Shown: positions 20,800 to 32,829 of the stretch, piece after piece
Numbering within the stretch: position 1 is the first letter of the stretch
Layout: each line of letters starts with the position of its first letter
Source: Ligula intestinalis
Lineage: Eukaryota; Platyhelminthes; Cestoda; Diphyllobothriidea; Diphyllobothriidae
DNA length: 64,000 bases
NCBI GenBank assembly: GCA_036362985.1
Contig: JAYGXS010000010.1
Location: 14,497,317-14,561,316, forward strand
Direction of reading: 5' to 3'
Notes under the pieces: model-generated
Told to the model about the DNA's origin: nothing
Databases searched by the model: none
What the model saw: only the letters and a program-made list of their open reading frames with translations
Made by a program: the position numbers and the translations under genes

Positions 20800-20970
20800 A
20801 AGAAGGAGCCATTCAGTCTGACTCTCTGCCCACAGACAGCCACTCCACACACCAAAACCCACTGGACCGACTGCGGTGTCCGAGTTAACCGGCCAGCTGC
20901 CAACCCTCCAAGCCACGGCTTTCAGCACACCACGATAGATTGAAGCGCATCAGATTGATTATTGTGAGGA
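20800..20970 (+). repeat. Dispersed repeat C, copy 2
   Basis: Shares with 13985-14165 the order: cagtctgactctctgcccac, CA-rich segment, ccctccaagccacggctttc, and gaagcgcatcagattgatta. Confidence 0.55.
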
Positions 20971-21180
20971 AGGAAATGCAAGGGAAGAGGAAATGCTGAA
21001 GAGGGGTAGAAAAAAATTAAAATAAATAAAAGAACCGAGAAAGAAAACACGAAGGAGTACGTAATACAAGAAAAGGAAAGGAAGAGGAGAGAAAGACGTA
21101 GAGAGAGAAAAGAAGGAAGAAGAGACGAGAGAAGAAACAAGGTGAACTAAACGAAGGAAATAAATGAAACGAAAGAACGA
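20971..21180. repeat. Purine-rich low-complexity tract
   Basis: About 200 bases of nearly pure A and G on the plus strand (gaaagg, gaggag, agaagg words), directly following repeat C. The minus-strand frame through it is low complexity only. Confidence 0.75.
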
Positions 21181-22254
21181 GAACGCAGTTAAACTTTTAG
21201 CGGAGGATCAACAGGGAGTGCTAAGGCTTTAAATGGAGAAGTTTGCGTTGACACTAAAAGTCTAGGCTAAAAATGCGACCACTGTAATTGTGACAACTGG
21301 TAATAGCGCGAGTAATACGGGGGACGGTTAGGGTGATTATGCTAGGAGGAAACACAAGGAGCAACTAATAGGACTGATGTTGCCTGAGAGGTGGTAGTAA
21401 GTTGATCTTGATAGAAAAACGATCCTAAAATTAATGTTGGTAGTGGTAAAATTAGTAGCGCTAGTACAGGCGACGTCAGGCTAAAGTACAGTAGTGTGTG
21501 TGATATATCGGGCTCAGTCTTCCAGCGTTTATTCTCCAGTGGCAACAGCCGGGCAAATCCGGTCTTCGGGTTGAAATGAGTCGCTAAGAGGTGCTGATTA
21601 AGCTCGGCAGACTAAGGTGCTCTGCACGGCCAGGTAACGACAGTTCACCCCCGCACACGCTGACTCCCGCTTACATCACGCTAGAATTGCACATTAAGAA
21701 CCGTGAAAGTCACAATATTGATTATCGAGTTGTTTCACGCCATTTGGGGCGCCTGACTGACAATTCGTATAGCTCTAATGGAACGCATAGCACGCATCGT
21801 ACATCGTGAAAAAAAATACAACATAAGCAAATTCAGTAATGTAGGAGCTTCACAGGCAAATTAAACGAAACAGTAACCACTAGAGCAGTAGTGCTACAGA
21901 CGGTACTAACTAGCAAACTGCAAGACTGGGATTGCCTAGGATCTAATACTCAATAGCTGCTTATAACGATAATTTTCAAAGGCTGGGCTGAAGGTACGAT
22001 TGAGGCACGGCAAGAGGAGCAGTAGTCCTACTAATGACAACGAATAGCAAATGATAAAACTTTTTTGTCTCGGAGCCGACACTACGTTTTTGCTCATAGC
22101 AATCATATTCTGAGACTATTGATGCTGGTACAAAAAGAACATGCTTAGTAATACTAGTACAGGGGAGATCATGATAAGCTGCAATGTTGCAAGAAAGTAG
22201 TAGGCAATTCAACAAGAACATTATTAAGCTTACTTGGGGGGGGAGGGCACCTAC
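21181..22254. other. Unassigned sequence
   Basis: No supported gene; includes a short G run near 22237-22244. Confidence 0.5.
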
Positions 22255-22344
22255 CTGGAAGTTCCCGACGAGCTTGAAGGTGCATCCTTTTCTCGGAGAT
22301 GGCAGGGTGATGAGTGAGAGGGCTGGAGCTGGTGGCGCACGCAT
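22255..22344 (-). CDS. Candidate small exon, unknown protein
   Basis: A minus-strand ATG opens MRAPPAPALSLITLPSPRKG and CTFKLVGNFQ, ending at a strong donor (cag, then gtaggt). It is only 30 codons with no recognised family or partner exon. Alternatively the pyrimidine-rich stretch is an intron end, with a shorter exon starting inside it. Confidence 0.18.
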
Positions 22345-22399
22345 TGTCAAATAATCTTAAATCTGGTTCTGCTACATATAGTAATCGAGCAGGCGGTCA

Positions 22400-23900
22400 T
22401 ATTAAAGATTTTTAGACTGGCAGAGAGCTGCTTGCGCATCCTATGCAATTATTTAATAATTTTTCATTGTATTTTTTATCACTGGTTTTTCTTACATACT
22501 TTGTAACTACTAGTGAATCAAAAAGCGTTTGTCTATCTTGAATGAACCTCATTTAAAAAAGTAGTAACATGCGAAAGTTCGGTACAACTGTCGGGTTTGA
22601 ACTTTCATCTGACTTTAGCAGATGATTTAGTCAAAAATCAACCGAAAAAGATTGGTCTGAACATTATCCTGGCAAGTTTCATCGTTTACTTTGGCTCTTC
22701 CCTTACAAAGAGGCTGCCAATATTATTCCTCCACTCAAACATCACTCCTGTGAATTAACTGCACGTTATATCGTGGACTAGGTCTTCCATCAACACCTAA
22801 ACAAGCACTTTTATAGATAAAAGCACTGTCCATTTAAAGGATTTGGTACTGTTGAGGCCTAATAAAATGCAACTGAATACATAAGTTTGCCCTGTACCAA
22901 TTATTCCTTTTTTAATATTTATATAACTTGAAATGTACGCGAACAATTTTTTCCTGGGATCGCTCGAATTGCAGCTAAGACTGGAGGAAAACAATTTTTC
23001 TTGCTATCTGTTAATCAAGTCTAACGGAATGGAGTACACATAGGGTTAGAGGTAGGGTTAACTATTACATTGGTGCGATCCTTGACGTTCGCGTGTATTT
23101 ACCGAAATATCAGTCGTCCACGACCTATAAAAATAGTTCGACATCCTCATAGGTTCTCTTTATTGGGTGCTACGGTTTTAAGAACTTAAAAGCAGCGCGT
23201 ACTCCAAAGATCATGTTTAGGTGGCTTTCACTATTCTCACTCGTATGAGCTCCACTTCAGCAAAATCCTAGTCCCTTACGGCCGATAAGGTGATTTTAAT
23301 AAGTTGGTGTAAAAAGTCAACCTATACACCTAGTTACCGCCTTTATCAAGGTGAATAAATAAAATTAATCATTCGCCTGAACTTTCATCAGAAAGACGCC
23401 GTCACTAACAATCACAATTTCAAGAAACATCTATTCCCTTTTAAATGCATCGAAAAATTGAGTCCGTAGGACGCTTCTGTACAATAAGAAAGCTGTGGAT
23501 ATTGATTAAAATTCGTGGGAATTAATTGATGGACGCCACTCTCCCGAAAAGTATTCAGTACATTTAAACTCCTTGTTAATGTACCCACCTACAATGAAAA
23601 ATGCGATGGATTATATGCGGACCTAGTAAAATATAACCCATTCATAAACCTTTGTCTACAAAGGCTTCCAGAAGGAATGTTGCAGCCTCAAAAAGGTAGT
23701 GCATGCGTCGTTGTGACCGAAACCTGCTCATGTCGGGTCTTAGCCCAATCCAACTTTATTTTAATATTATACCTACTGCTAACATTCAGTAGCGCTTCTA
23801 TCGTGAATTTGATATCAAATTTTAAAAAAAGCTGTCAATTTAATGCATGGCAAGTTCTTTTGTCAAGCCAACAGAACCATTGGTAAGGATTACTTATATG
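22400..23900. other. Unassigned AT-rich sequence
   Basis: No feature supported apart from isolated agggttag words near 23040. Confidence 0.5.
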
Positions 23901-23959
23901 GCCCCCAGAAGAGGACATGAATACAGGAGCCGTCTGCAATGTAGCTGATTTTGCGCAAA

Positions 23960-24930
23960 ACTCCATCGAAATTAAGGTTACCTTTAAGGCTATGGTCACG
24001 GTTATCAGTAAGGTCAGAATTAGTGAAAACTGTTGGTTTAGGATATAAAGCGAGGTTAGGATTAAACTTCAAGCTACGCTCTAAGTCTACATTTGGGGGA
24101 GGACACAGGAATATTCACACTTTTTGGAATTAGGTGTAGAGTCACCTTTATTACTTGAGTGGATCGTTACTGTTTCCATGTCCTGTTTAGGAGCCCATAA
24201 GGTAAGATTTCTTATACCCACCCTCCCCCTAAATGAGACCGGAGGTAAGCAACTGCCAGCAATACAGATGGATTTGCCGCACATTTCTAAGTTTAAGGTT
24301 CAATTTAGGGTTAATTTAAGAGTTGAGTTCACGGTTAGAGTAAGAGCTATGTTTAGGAGTACGGTTAGGACTGGTGATGAGTTTAGGGTTAAAATTAAGA
24401 GTAATCGTGCGTTTTATGTTTATTTGAGGTTAAGGACTCGGAAGTATTTACCTATCCTGAAATTATGCGCAGAGTCGTCTTTATTACTCCGGTGGGGACT
24501 TCTTATTCCCTTGCCCGATGCCTGAGAGTGAGAGAAGAGGATATGACATCGACTCTGGGGACTGCGTACTTACGGAAACTTTTATGAAAATCGGTAAGGC
24601 TATGCTGTGAGTTCGCCTAATGGCAATTTTAGAGCTGGTTTGAAGTTAAGAGCTACGGTTATGTTTAGGGTTACTGTTAGGCTTAATGGTAAGTGCAGGG
24701 ACGGAGTGAAGGTTAATGTTGCGGTTTGGTTTATTCTAGGTTAAGGACCCGGAAATATTTACCCTTCCTGAAATTATGCGCATAGCCGCCTTTATTGCTC
24801 GAGTGGTGCCTTCGTGTTCAATTATCCGGTGCCTGAGAGAGAAAAAAGAGGAGATGAGATCGACTCTGGGGATTGTGTCCTTACAGAACCTTTTTTCAAA
24901 ACCTGCATAGCTCAGACGATAAGAGGAAAG
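23960..24930 (+). repeat. Long-period tandem repeat with telomere-like words
   Basis: At least three diverged units of roughly 310-335 bp. The landmark ggttaaggac-cggaa recurs at 24428 and 24739, and the gagtc-ctttattact landmark at about 24140 and 24473. A gagatcgactctggggattg-type segment follows each later copy. Between landmarks the sequence is rich in aggttag, agggttaa and acggttag words resembling degenerate TTAGGG. No protein is encoded. Confidence 0.6.
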
Positions 24931-25789
24931 TCAGATCTCCAAGCAAAGGATGAGGTGCCCACTTTTTCATTAGAGAAGGACGAAGTAGCTTGATTTGCTA
25001 TTTATCAGTGGACAGATGGTCATGCTCAGGTGTACGGCAGTGGTAGTACAAAAGTCAGATTTTAAATCAAACACGGGTAATTTAAAATTTCCCTTCCACA
25101 TGCATGTTTTCTCTATGCAGGAAAGCATGAAGAGGTGGTCCATCGTTTGTCAACTGTACATAATCTCATTCCTGTTCACTATTGGTGTCCTTAAAATGGA
25201 CAAAGTAGTAAATGCGCTGAACCAACTGGGGAGAAGGATGAACAATTTAGACACGGGATGCGTTATTGTGACTGTAAAACGACATCTCGACCGTCGTATT
25301 CTGGCGAGGTCTATAATCTGGTGGTTCAGGAAAAGTGCTTTTTTCGAGGACTAGTTTTAAGTGTTGCATTTTTAGCAATCGCCTTTCCTTCACTCACCTG
25401 GAACCGATGTCTAAAGAGAGCTAAGACGGCTAGCGGTGGGACTGGTCACAGGTGGCTGTTGCAGCGTGAACACACACCTATGCGTACCGCCATGCCCCTA
25501 ACCTCATGTTCAACATGTGTTATGAGAATGCAACCCGAATAATGCCGGTCGCACCCCAATCTAACCCCATCCCCCCGCGATGGTCTGATGCATCTACCAT
25601 GCGGACCCTATAGGAGAGACTGCGTACACTTGGCGTCTCAATTCTTATATTCTCAAAACGAACTGGGTCTAAAGGTCGCAGTGGCGAGGAAATTCACTTT
25701 TAACCCTTCTGCGATAGCTTTGTGGGATGACCGCGTACAATGGGCATGTTAGATTGCGTGAGAAAAATGATTAGGGGCACTGCAAAAGT

Positions 25790-28560
25790 CCAGGTCGTTC
25801 ATTATGCGGAAGGTTTAGATGAACTCCTGTCTTAGTTGCCCGTAGGAAAGAGAAACTTGGTAAGGGTTGGCAGTCTACTTTTATAGGCCAGTGTTCGCAG
25901 ATCTTTGGTCATGTTTGTTGCCCGCCTTTGAGCTTTCTCTAAGACGATAAATCTTTGACAGCCCAAGGTCTCCATGCTTATATGGTGTATGTTCGGTGCC
26001 GTCATACAAAACTTCCAAATATTTTGGACGAACTATCTTTAACAATTGACATAGAAGCTCGCCTAAGGATTGGCAATGTAGACATGTCCGACATAGCCGT
26101 TTTCAATAGTGATTAAGGTGGAAATGTAATCCACACACGCAAGGCCGTCTGACTTTCGACTGATTGCAATGTTTTACCGTTTATAAAGTAAAGCCTTGGA
26201 TTGTAACCACCAGATGGAAGAAAATTGAACTTGCTAACATTTAAAGGCATATGCCAGCGCTTTGACCAGTCTGCGAGCCTTTTCATGTTTATTAACAATG
26301 ATCAGCGCCATTATGAACAACTTTGGACATTACCGATGAAAGCAAATGTGTGAGTTTCACAAAGCAGTTCAGAGCAGGAAGATGCGAGTACAGGAACAAG
26401 AATGTTATTCTCCTGACGTTTCGAATTCTGTGCGCGCACGGGCCAGAAGCAACCATCAGACGCCGGATCAAGTGACTGAAAGACTTACTACTACGGCGTG
26501 GAATGGCAAGATTAGTTTACCGGATCTGGGGCAGTTGTTGAAAAAGCAACTACGTCCAAGAACCCAGGAGATAACTCCGGCCGCGAATGGCTGAATACGC
26601 AGTGGCATTGAGAAGAAAAGACACTTACTCCCAGGTTGCAGCTCACTTGACGGGACCCTGCCATATTTTCAAGTTTAAAGAGGTCAAAATCCTAGCAAGA
26701 GGTGACAACCGCGTGAGCCGCGAGCTGCTCGAGTAATGGTTCGCAGGCCCAGAGTCCATCAAAATGCGCAACGATTTGCCGTTCCCATTCTGCGTACTGT
26801 GGCATTGCCTGAGCAAGAGAATATCGATCACGTGAGAATGGCGGGCCCCAGCAACAACTCTGACGACAGCGAGCATAATTAGCTCGCATGCCGCATCCGA
26901 CACGGACAACGAAATCACGGCAATTAATGAGTCAAAAGCATAGTGTCAGGCCATCACCGTAAAAACTTAGACCTAAATTATAGTACGCATGTGAATGACC
27001 GCTGCGAACTATACCACATAATCTGTACATGTACCACCACAATCTGTGCATACATCACACTATCCTACGGTCACCTATAATGAAAGATTTCCGGCAGAAT
27101 CCGAAACGCCAGGAAAATAAAATTCTTCTTCCAGTGCTTGCATCTTCTTCTGAACTTTCCACATTAGTATATCATGAACGAATAAGGTGACATCATAGAC
27201 TAGGCCCCTGACACAGTCTTTCATGAAAACACGGACGGCCATGAGACCTTAAGGTGAGCTCTGCGGGACGCCACTCAGTATGGCTACCTCCTAGAACTGC
27301 CGGTGTTCACCTTACACTCTGTGAGACCCCCCAGTCCAGAAATTCCGAATGCCCACAAAGAAGCTTCCTTGAACTCGAACGCTGCGCACTTTGTGCAGGA
27401 AATTTGATAAGGAACGCTGTTCGAGTCATTTGTGAAGTTGGTGCAGATGGCAGGCACAATATGGCTTTCATTGCATGCTTTGGTCAGGCATTCAGTTGAA
27501 AAGAGCATCGGAAAGAAGGTGATTCTGCTCGAAGAACCGCATTACCACTTTCTCAATGATATTATCTATGATTTTGCAACAAATGGTGGTAAGACTGACC
27601 GGCCTGTAATAAGTGGCAGACGCTCGAATTCTAGTCTTGAAAATCGAAGGGATGGTTGCGGACTTCTAGTCGGAGGACAGATACCCATTAGTGAATTATA
27701 CCTGGAAGAGCAGGGCTAGTGGCTTGCCCATCTTGGAAGCTATCTGTTCCAACGACGTAGTCGAGATTGAACCAGGGTCTGGAGAGGTTGACTTTTTCAA
27801 ATTAAGCAACTATTCCGGAAGTATTTCTTCGGTGACGAGGATTGTTTCGATAATAGGCTTAGCCTCGTCATCAAGGCGGCTTCGCTCGTCACGAAAGTAC
27901 AGAAGAACTAAGGAAGATGTTCAGCCCTGCGCTTGTCTTCTGAGATGTCCGCACGATAGAAAATGAGATGAGATCCTTGTTCTGCGTACTCTATTTTATG
28001 TAACCGTAAAGTACTTTGGCATTAGTCATGACAAGGTTAAACAGATCTTTCTTGAGCTTCCGCCAATCTCTGATGATGACACCTTTGACTCAATTTCGCT
28101 GTAACTTCTTACTGTTGAGAGATTCAAGATTCCAATCAATGAGCGGTCTTTCCTACAGTTTTGTAGCAACTTGCCTCAACAAGTGAGCTCTCTTTGTAAG
28201 CCTTCGTCGCATGATTAAGCAGTGGTTGAAGTTGAGGAATATACATTATACTCGACACCAAACCCCTTCGATATCACTGGAGAGTTTGGATATCCAGTTA
28301 ATTGGACGCAGGTCTTTATTCACCAGTTTGAATGCGCCACGCCAGATATGTTGTTGAAAATCAAGCAGTAAGGCAGGCAAAGAGACTTAGGTGTATTCCT
28401 ACATGAGACCTACATGATCATTCTGACATAATAGGGGTAAGGAACTCACACACAAAGTAAAGACAGTTCCTCTTTTGGGCCTTGTGAATCTTCATCGGAA
28501 ACATGACGCGTTGGGTGAAGATCGAATGGGCAGTAGTACGCGGAAGTCGCTAGTCGAATT
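25790..28560 (-). pseudogene. CR1-like LINE ORF2, decayed and interrupted
   Basis: On the minus strand, from right to left: RKLKKDLFNLVMTNAKVLYG near 28050; a TSPDPG segment near 27770; YYRPVSLTTICCKIIDNIIE near 27580; LSGVPQSSP near 27265 (motif B); FVHDILMWK near 27175 in place of FADD; then after about 0.8 kb NMKRLADWSKRWHMPLNV at 26290-26230 and QRRATNMTKDLRTLAYKSRL near 25900. The catalytic AspAsp box is mutated and frames are broken. The interruption coincides with a plus-strand repeat also present at 31.2 kb. Confidence 0.78.
26431..27150 (+). repeat. Dispersed repeat A, copy 1 (inserted in CR1-like LINE)
   Basis: Aligns with 31229-32000 through many words: ggccagaagcaacc, aagcaactacgtccaagaa, gcgaatggctga, gacgggacc, gcgagccgcgag, cagagtccatcaa, tgacgacagcga and attaatga. 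Both copies lie on the plus strand. The boundaries are approximate because the left part (26300-26430) does not align. No protein family was recognised; short frames share TPAANG/LDANG ends. Confidence 0.65.
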
Positions 28561-28569
28561 TTTTTATAA

Positions 28570-29880
28570 CGAGTTTGTTCTGGCGTCTATTACCTAACTA
28601 TAAGTTCTGAAACAGCCGTTTGGTTTCCGTTTTACAACAGATTTACCTCGCTTCTTGCCCACAGTCCATGGGGATATTTTCTGCTAGAGACTTATAAATG
28701 TAATCAGGAGTCAGTTAAATTTTGGCCAGACTCTAGCGCCTGCGTTGTGTATTCATTGAGATCAACTGATAGATTGTTTATTTGTGCACTGACCTCAGAA
28801 GAGGCAACCGTCTCTGTCTTAGGGCACTGTACTATTTCTTCGGGTGGTGTTCTCCAACGATTGATTTTGAGAATATTCCAACGTGCTTTAAGAACATCAT
28901 CCACTGCCAGCAAAAGCAACTTATTCGTTCACCTTGTAGTAACCCCTCATGAATATCCATTTGGCGGTAAAATAGTTTCAGCTGCTTTAGCCGACTACTT
29001 AGACTAATTAACTGAAAACCTTTATGAGCAAGCAGAAAAAGAATTGTTCCAGCTTTTGAGAGATGCCCGAAGACATTCGGAGTCTAGCATGTCTTCAATT
29101 TGCTGTTAAACAGGCAAACTGCATGGGAAAGATTGATTTTGTTTTCTGTTGAAGGGATGTTTATTTAGCACAAATGTTGTCATTCCTTTTTAAACCTTAG
29201 TAATTTCGAGAAATCGGAATTTACAGAGACTATTCCGTAGACTAATTGCTGATTAGCCCCGTTGACAGCCAACTCTACCCAAGGTTATCTGTAAACTAGT
29301 CATTTAACTTTCATGCTAGCGGCGCTAACTGTCGTAAGCAATTACAGAAAGACGCTTACTAAGAAGAAATTGCTTTTTGAGCTTGAAATAGAAAATACCA
29401 GCCTAGACGACAAACGAAATAATAAGCTGACTGTGGACCACGAAGTAATTGGTAAATCAGCTCCCAAAAAGAGAGTTATTTGAATTTACTGGAAGACACG
29501 TTCGTGTGTCACGTGTATGTACGGTAAATAGGCCCTCGACAGCGTTTCACCATTGGCCGCAACCATAATTTTTACCTGGAATCTAATTAGCTCGTGCCTG
29601 CAGAGATTTACTCTGTTGTACGAGTCCTTCTCTTTTGGAACGAACTGAATGGAGTTCTAACCATTTTAACAGGACACTATAAATGCATGGGGATTTTCAG
29701 CGAGACTACTAAGAATACATTTTGTTGTGGCCAATCAGTTTTTTGCTTCTCTGCCGTGTTAGTGGTTAGGGTAACCAGTAAAGCGGGCATACAGGTTCGG
29801 TTATTTCGGCGTATAGGGATGATCCATCACAGAAGGACTTGTTGGCTGGATTTTGAGAGATCTGTTAGAAAAAAGTAAAC
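28570..29880. other. Unassigned sequence right of the CR1-like LINE
   Basis: It may include weakly preserved upstream LINE sequence, but no endonuclease motif was found. A minus-strand frame at 28704-28919 is hydrophilic and unassigned. Confidence 0.4.
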
Positions 29881-30574
29881 CTCGATACACACGTATGACA
29901 ATTATGACCCAACAGTATGCCTGTCTCATCCAATGGGCATGGTCATCTTCATTAAACTATGTTTTTAAGTTTCTGATTAGCGGAGATATCCGGAATGTAC
30001 GGCATGTTTGGGTAGATAGCGCACCTTGTGGGCACGCCATATCGCCTGTAAACGAGGAGATTGGGTCAAGGTTTCGCATTTAGGTCCATGATAACAGGTT
30101 GATGCGAGGTGCCGAAACTGGTACCACCCACGGGTCTGACCATGTTCTCGTTCGCCTAAAATTTCATCTTCTATCTTCGCCCAAACTGCCACATGCGAAA
30201 GGCCTTGTTCTCGTAAAGCTTCAGCAAGCCAGCACTACCGTGGCTCCAGTCCCGTCTTACGACCCAAGGTGACGCCGAAGGCAGTAGCAAGTGGCCATCA
30301 CTGATGACATCTGCCTATGGGACAGCTGAGAAAATTATTAGAATAACTCAGCAGTACCACAGTCACTATACCAGCGGAAGAACCCTGCAGCCGTCTGTCT
30401 AGATGGTTCAAACTAGGTCCCATCAAAGATGTTTCCTTCCACCAGCTCCAAAAGCGGAGGCAAATTCGTTTGGGTGAAAGTTCATCAATGAGTGTCAATA
30501 TCCGTCAACTTTATCTAACAAGACAGCGAGGTCATAGATCCATGATTAGGACGTTTGGCTCTGATCAAAGAGGT

Positions 30575-30700
30575 CGCGAAATGGAGCCTCGAGTGGGTGC
30601 CACTTGGTTCTAGAGAGCTAGTAAGCCAGAAATGGCCATTCCAGTCTTCCTTGTCTTTGCCAGTAATACCGTCTACCAACAGCGACTTCGGCAAGGGATG
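30575..30700 (+). repeat. SINE family S2 fragment
   Basis: Contains taagccagaaatggccattc and ccagtcttccttgtctttgc, the body of the S2 family, without the tRNA-like head. Confidence 0.65.
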
Positions 30701-30744
30701 ACCGATCGAAATATTGGTGCGAAACATCGACTTCTATGGAACAG

Positions 30745-31180
30745 GTCTCAAATGTTGGTGACACTTTAAAACTCTACCAAGTGATCCGCAAAGTTAGTGG
30801 TAAGTCCTTGACACTTTGCAACTCTATTCGCGATGGGAATGGCGGCCTTATTGCTGCCAAATTGGTCAAGGTCGATGGCGGGCTTGAATAGATCGATCAC
30901 CTCTTTAACTTTGATTAGGAACCTATCACACCTTCCCTCTCCTCCGCGGCAAAGTAGCGTGACCACACTTCCGAAGACGAAGTTGCCGATGCAATACAGT
31001 AGCCATGCAACAAAAAGGCGTCCGGAGAGGACGGTATATCAGCTGAAATACTCAAGTCTTTTGGGAGTGGTACGCGAATGGTTACTCGTGCGACTTTCTC
31101 AACCAATGCATACGCAGACCAGACAGGAAGCCAAATATAACCGGCCAAAACGTTTGGCGAGCTCCTCCGTACTTGAAAAA
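30745..31180 (+). pseudogene. RTE-type LINE fragment, N-terminal to RT core
   Basis: Pieces in different frames read LYQVIRKVSGKSLTLCNSIR, DGNGGLIAAKLVKVDGGL, then EDEVADAIQ and KKASGEDGISAEILKSFG. This is the typical RTE linker from endonuclease to reverse transcriptase ending in the conserved SGEDGI-AEI motif. It stops where repeat A begins. Confidence 0.72.
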
Positions 31181-31228
31181 TGCATCGGAAGCAGTCAGCT
31201 TCCTATCTTACTCCGCTTGGAGGAGAAG

Positions 31229-32000
31229 TTGTGCACAGGCCAGAAGCAACCACCGGCGCCAGATCATGAGACCAAAAGACCAACTGCCACAGCAGGAAAT
31301 GGCTGGATTCGTTTACCGCATCTAGTGCAATTGTGGACAAAGCAATTACGTCCGAGAAACCGGGAGATTACTCTGGACGCGAATGGCTGAGCATGCAGCG
31401 GTGGTGTGAAAGAAAGATGCCACTCAACGGGACCCGACCTTTTTTAAGTTTAACGAGACCGAAAACCTCACAAGATGTGAACACCGCGCGAGCCGCGAGC
31501 CACGAGCAACTTTAGTTATGGTTCTCAGACCCACAGTCCATCAACAATCGTGCCGACTTGCAGTGCACATACTCCATATTAAAATATCGTCTGAGCAGGA
31601 AAATCAGTCACATGGGACGCGCTGGGCCCAGTAATAACTTTGACGACAGCAAACATTATTAACCCGTAAGTATCAAGTCTGCATCCAACACGGATGAAGA
31701 AATTGCGGCAGTTAATGACTTGGACGCGGATTGCAAAGCTATCAGCGCACTACTTACGACCCCCAGTTTTGTTTGCGTGTGCGATCGCGTGGCCACTACG
31801 AAATATAAATGCTGCGTAATCTGCGCATATGTAATGATGAGGCCCTGTGTGCCTTAATTATATAGTTTCTTTTTTATATCTCCATTCTCTGTATATGTGT
31901 CACCCTATTTCACGGTTACCTATGATCATGGGTTCTTGACAGGATCCAAAACTTCAAAGGAATACAATTCTCGCTCCAGCGATTCTTCTTTTTTTGAAGT
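31229..32000 (+). repeat. Dispersed repeat A, copy 2
   Basis: Plus-strand counterpart of 26431-27150, following directly on the RTE fragment. The tcagcttcctatcttactcc stretch just upstream (31195-31215) also recurs near 59670, suggesting a third partial copy there. Confidence 0.65.
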
Positions 32001-32117
32001 CCGATTCCCTCTGTCCATCCCATTGTGTGGTCACGCGATGGGCAGCGTTGGAATCCATGGTCAAATTGTCACTTGAACAGAATTATGTTACAGCGAAAGC
32101 AGTATGGTGCCGAATTG

Positions 32118-32218
32118 CAGTAGTCGCCGGTTATTAAGCCCACTTCGGGCCCAGGCCAAATTTGGCTCAATAAGCGGCTGGAATTATTAATCGTGGGCTT
32201 AATAACCGGCAACTACTG
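32118..32218. mobile_element. Palindromic MITE with 26-bp terminal inverted repeats
   Basis: The left end cagtagtcgccggttattaa extends to 32143. The right end (32193-32218) is its reverse complement with a single mismatch. The 101-bp element has no coding capacity. The CAGT ends are seen in several DNA-transposon superfamilies; I cannot assign one, and no clear target duplication is visible. Confidence 0.7.
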
Positions 32219-32829
32219 TACATACCTATGCTTACGTGCAGCACTTTTAAGACATAAACAATTTTCATGAACAAACGTAACTGAAATATTGATAGTAGAA
32301 ATGCAAAAGCACTAAATTGTTGACACCAAGCGTCAGGGGTGACGTCGGTTGCGGCGTAATGCTCTATTGTTTCCTCTCATTCATAAAAGCCTTTATAACT
32401 GTGGACATAACGACTCGACATGGCCCGTACATTCAACCAGCAACAGCTAATATTCCTGCAAATGTTGTTTAAAGTACGATGACTAGCATAAAAGATTTAA
32501 GTTCCATATTGTAGGTTAAAGAGCCCTGCTTGAAAGAAAAATAGTTTAAACTATGAAATGGAAAGTCGGCATCCCACGAAGTAGAATTCGGTAGAAGTTT
32601 TTTGGAAAATTATTGTTTAATGAGCGAATTTTCGATACTGGCTCACCACTCGTCATCATACGGATGGAAATCGTACGAAACAATTAATCCACAATGATGG
32701 CTAACAGGGGCTAAAACAGTGGGTTGGGGTTCAAATTTTTAATTGTCACTTGCATGTGATTATGCGGTTAGTGGGGAAGAAAATAGTTGTTACCCGCATG
32801 TAATTATGACGTCGGTTGGGGACTAATTG

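Noticed and set aside
20922..21140. Minus-strand Phe/Ser/Leu-rich frame resembling a membrane protein
   Set aside because: It is the complement of a purine-rich low-complexity tract, not coding sequence.
24301..24380. True telomeric array
   Set aside because: TTAGGG-like words are scattered and degenerate within a longer tandem unit; no exact hexamer run exists.
27254..27719. Plus-strand frames with protein-like composition
   Set aside because: They are antisense to the decayed CR1-like reverse transcriptase on the minus strand, whose motifs explain the composition.
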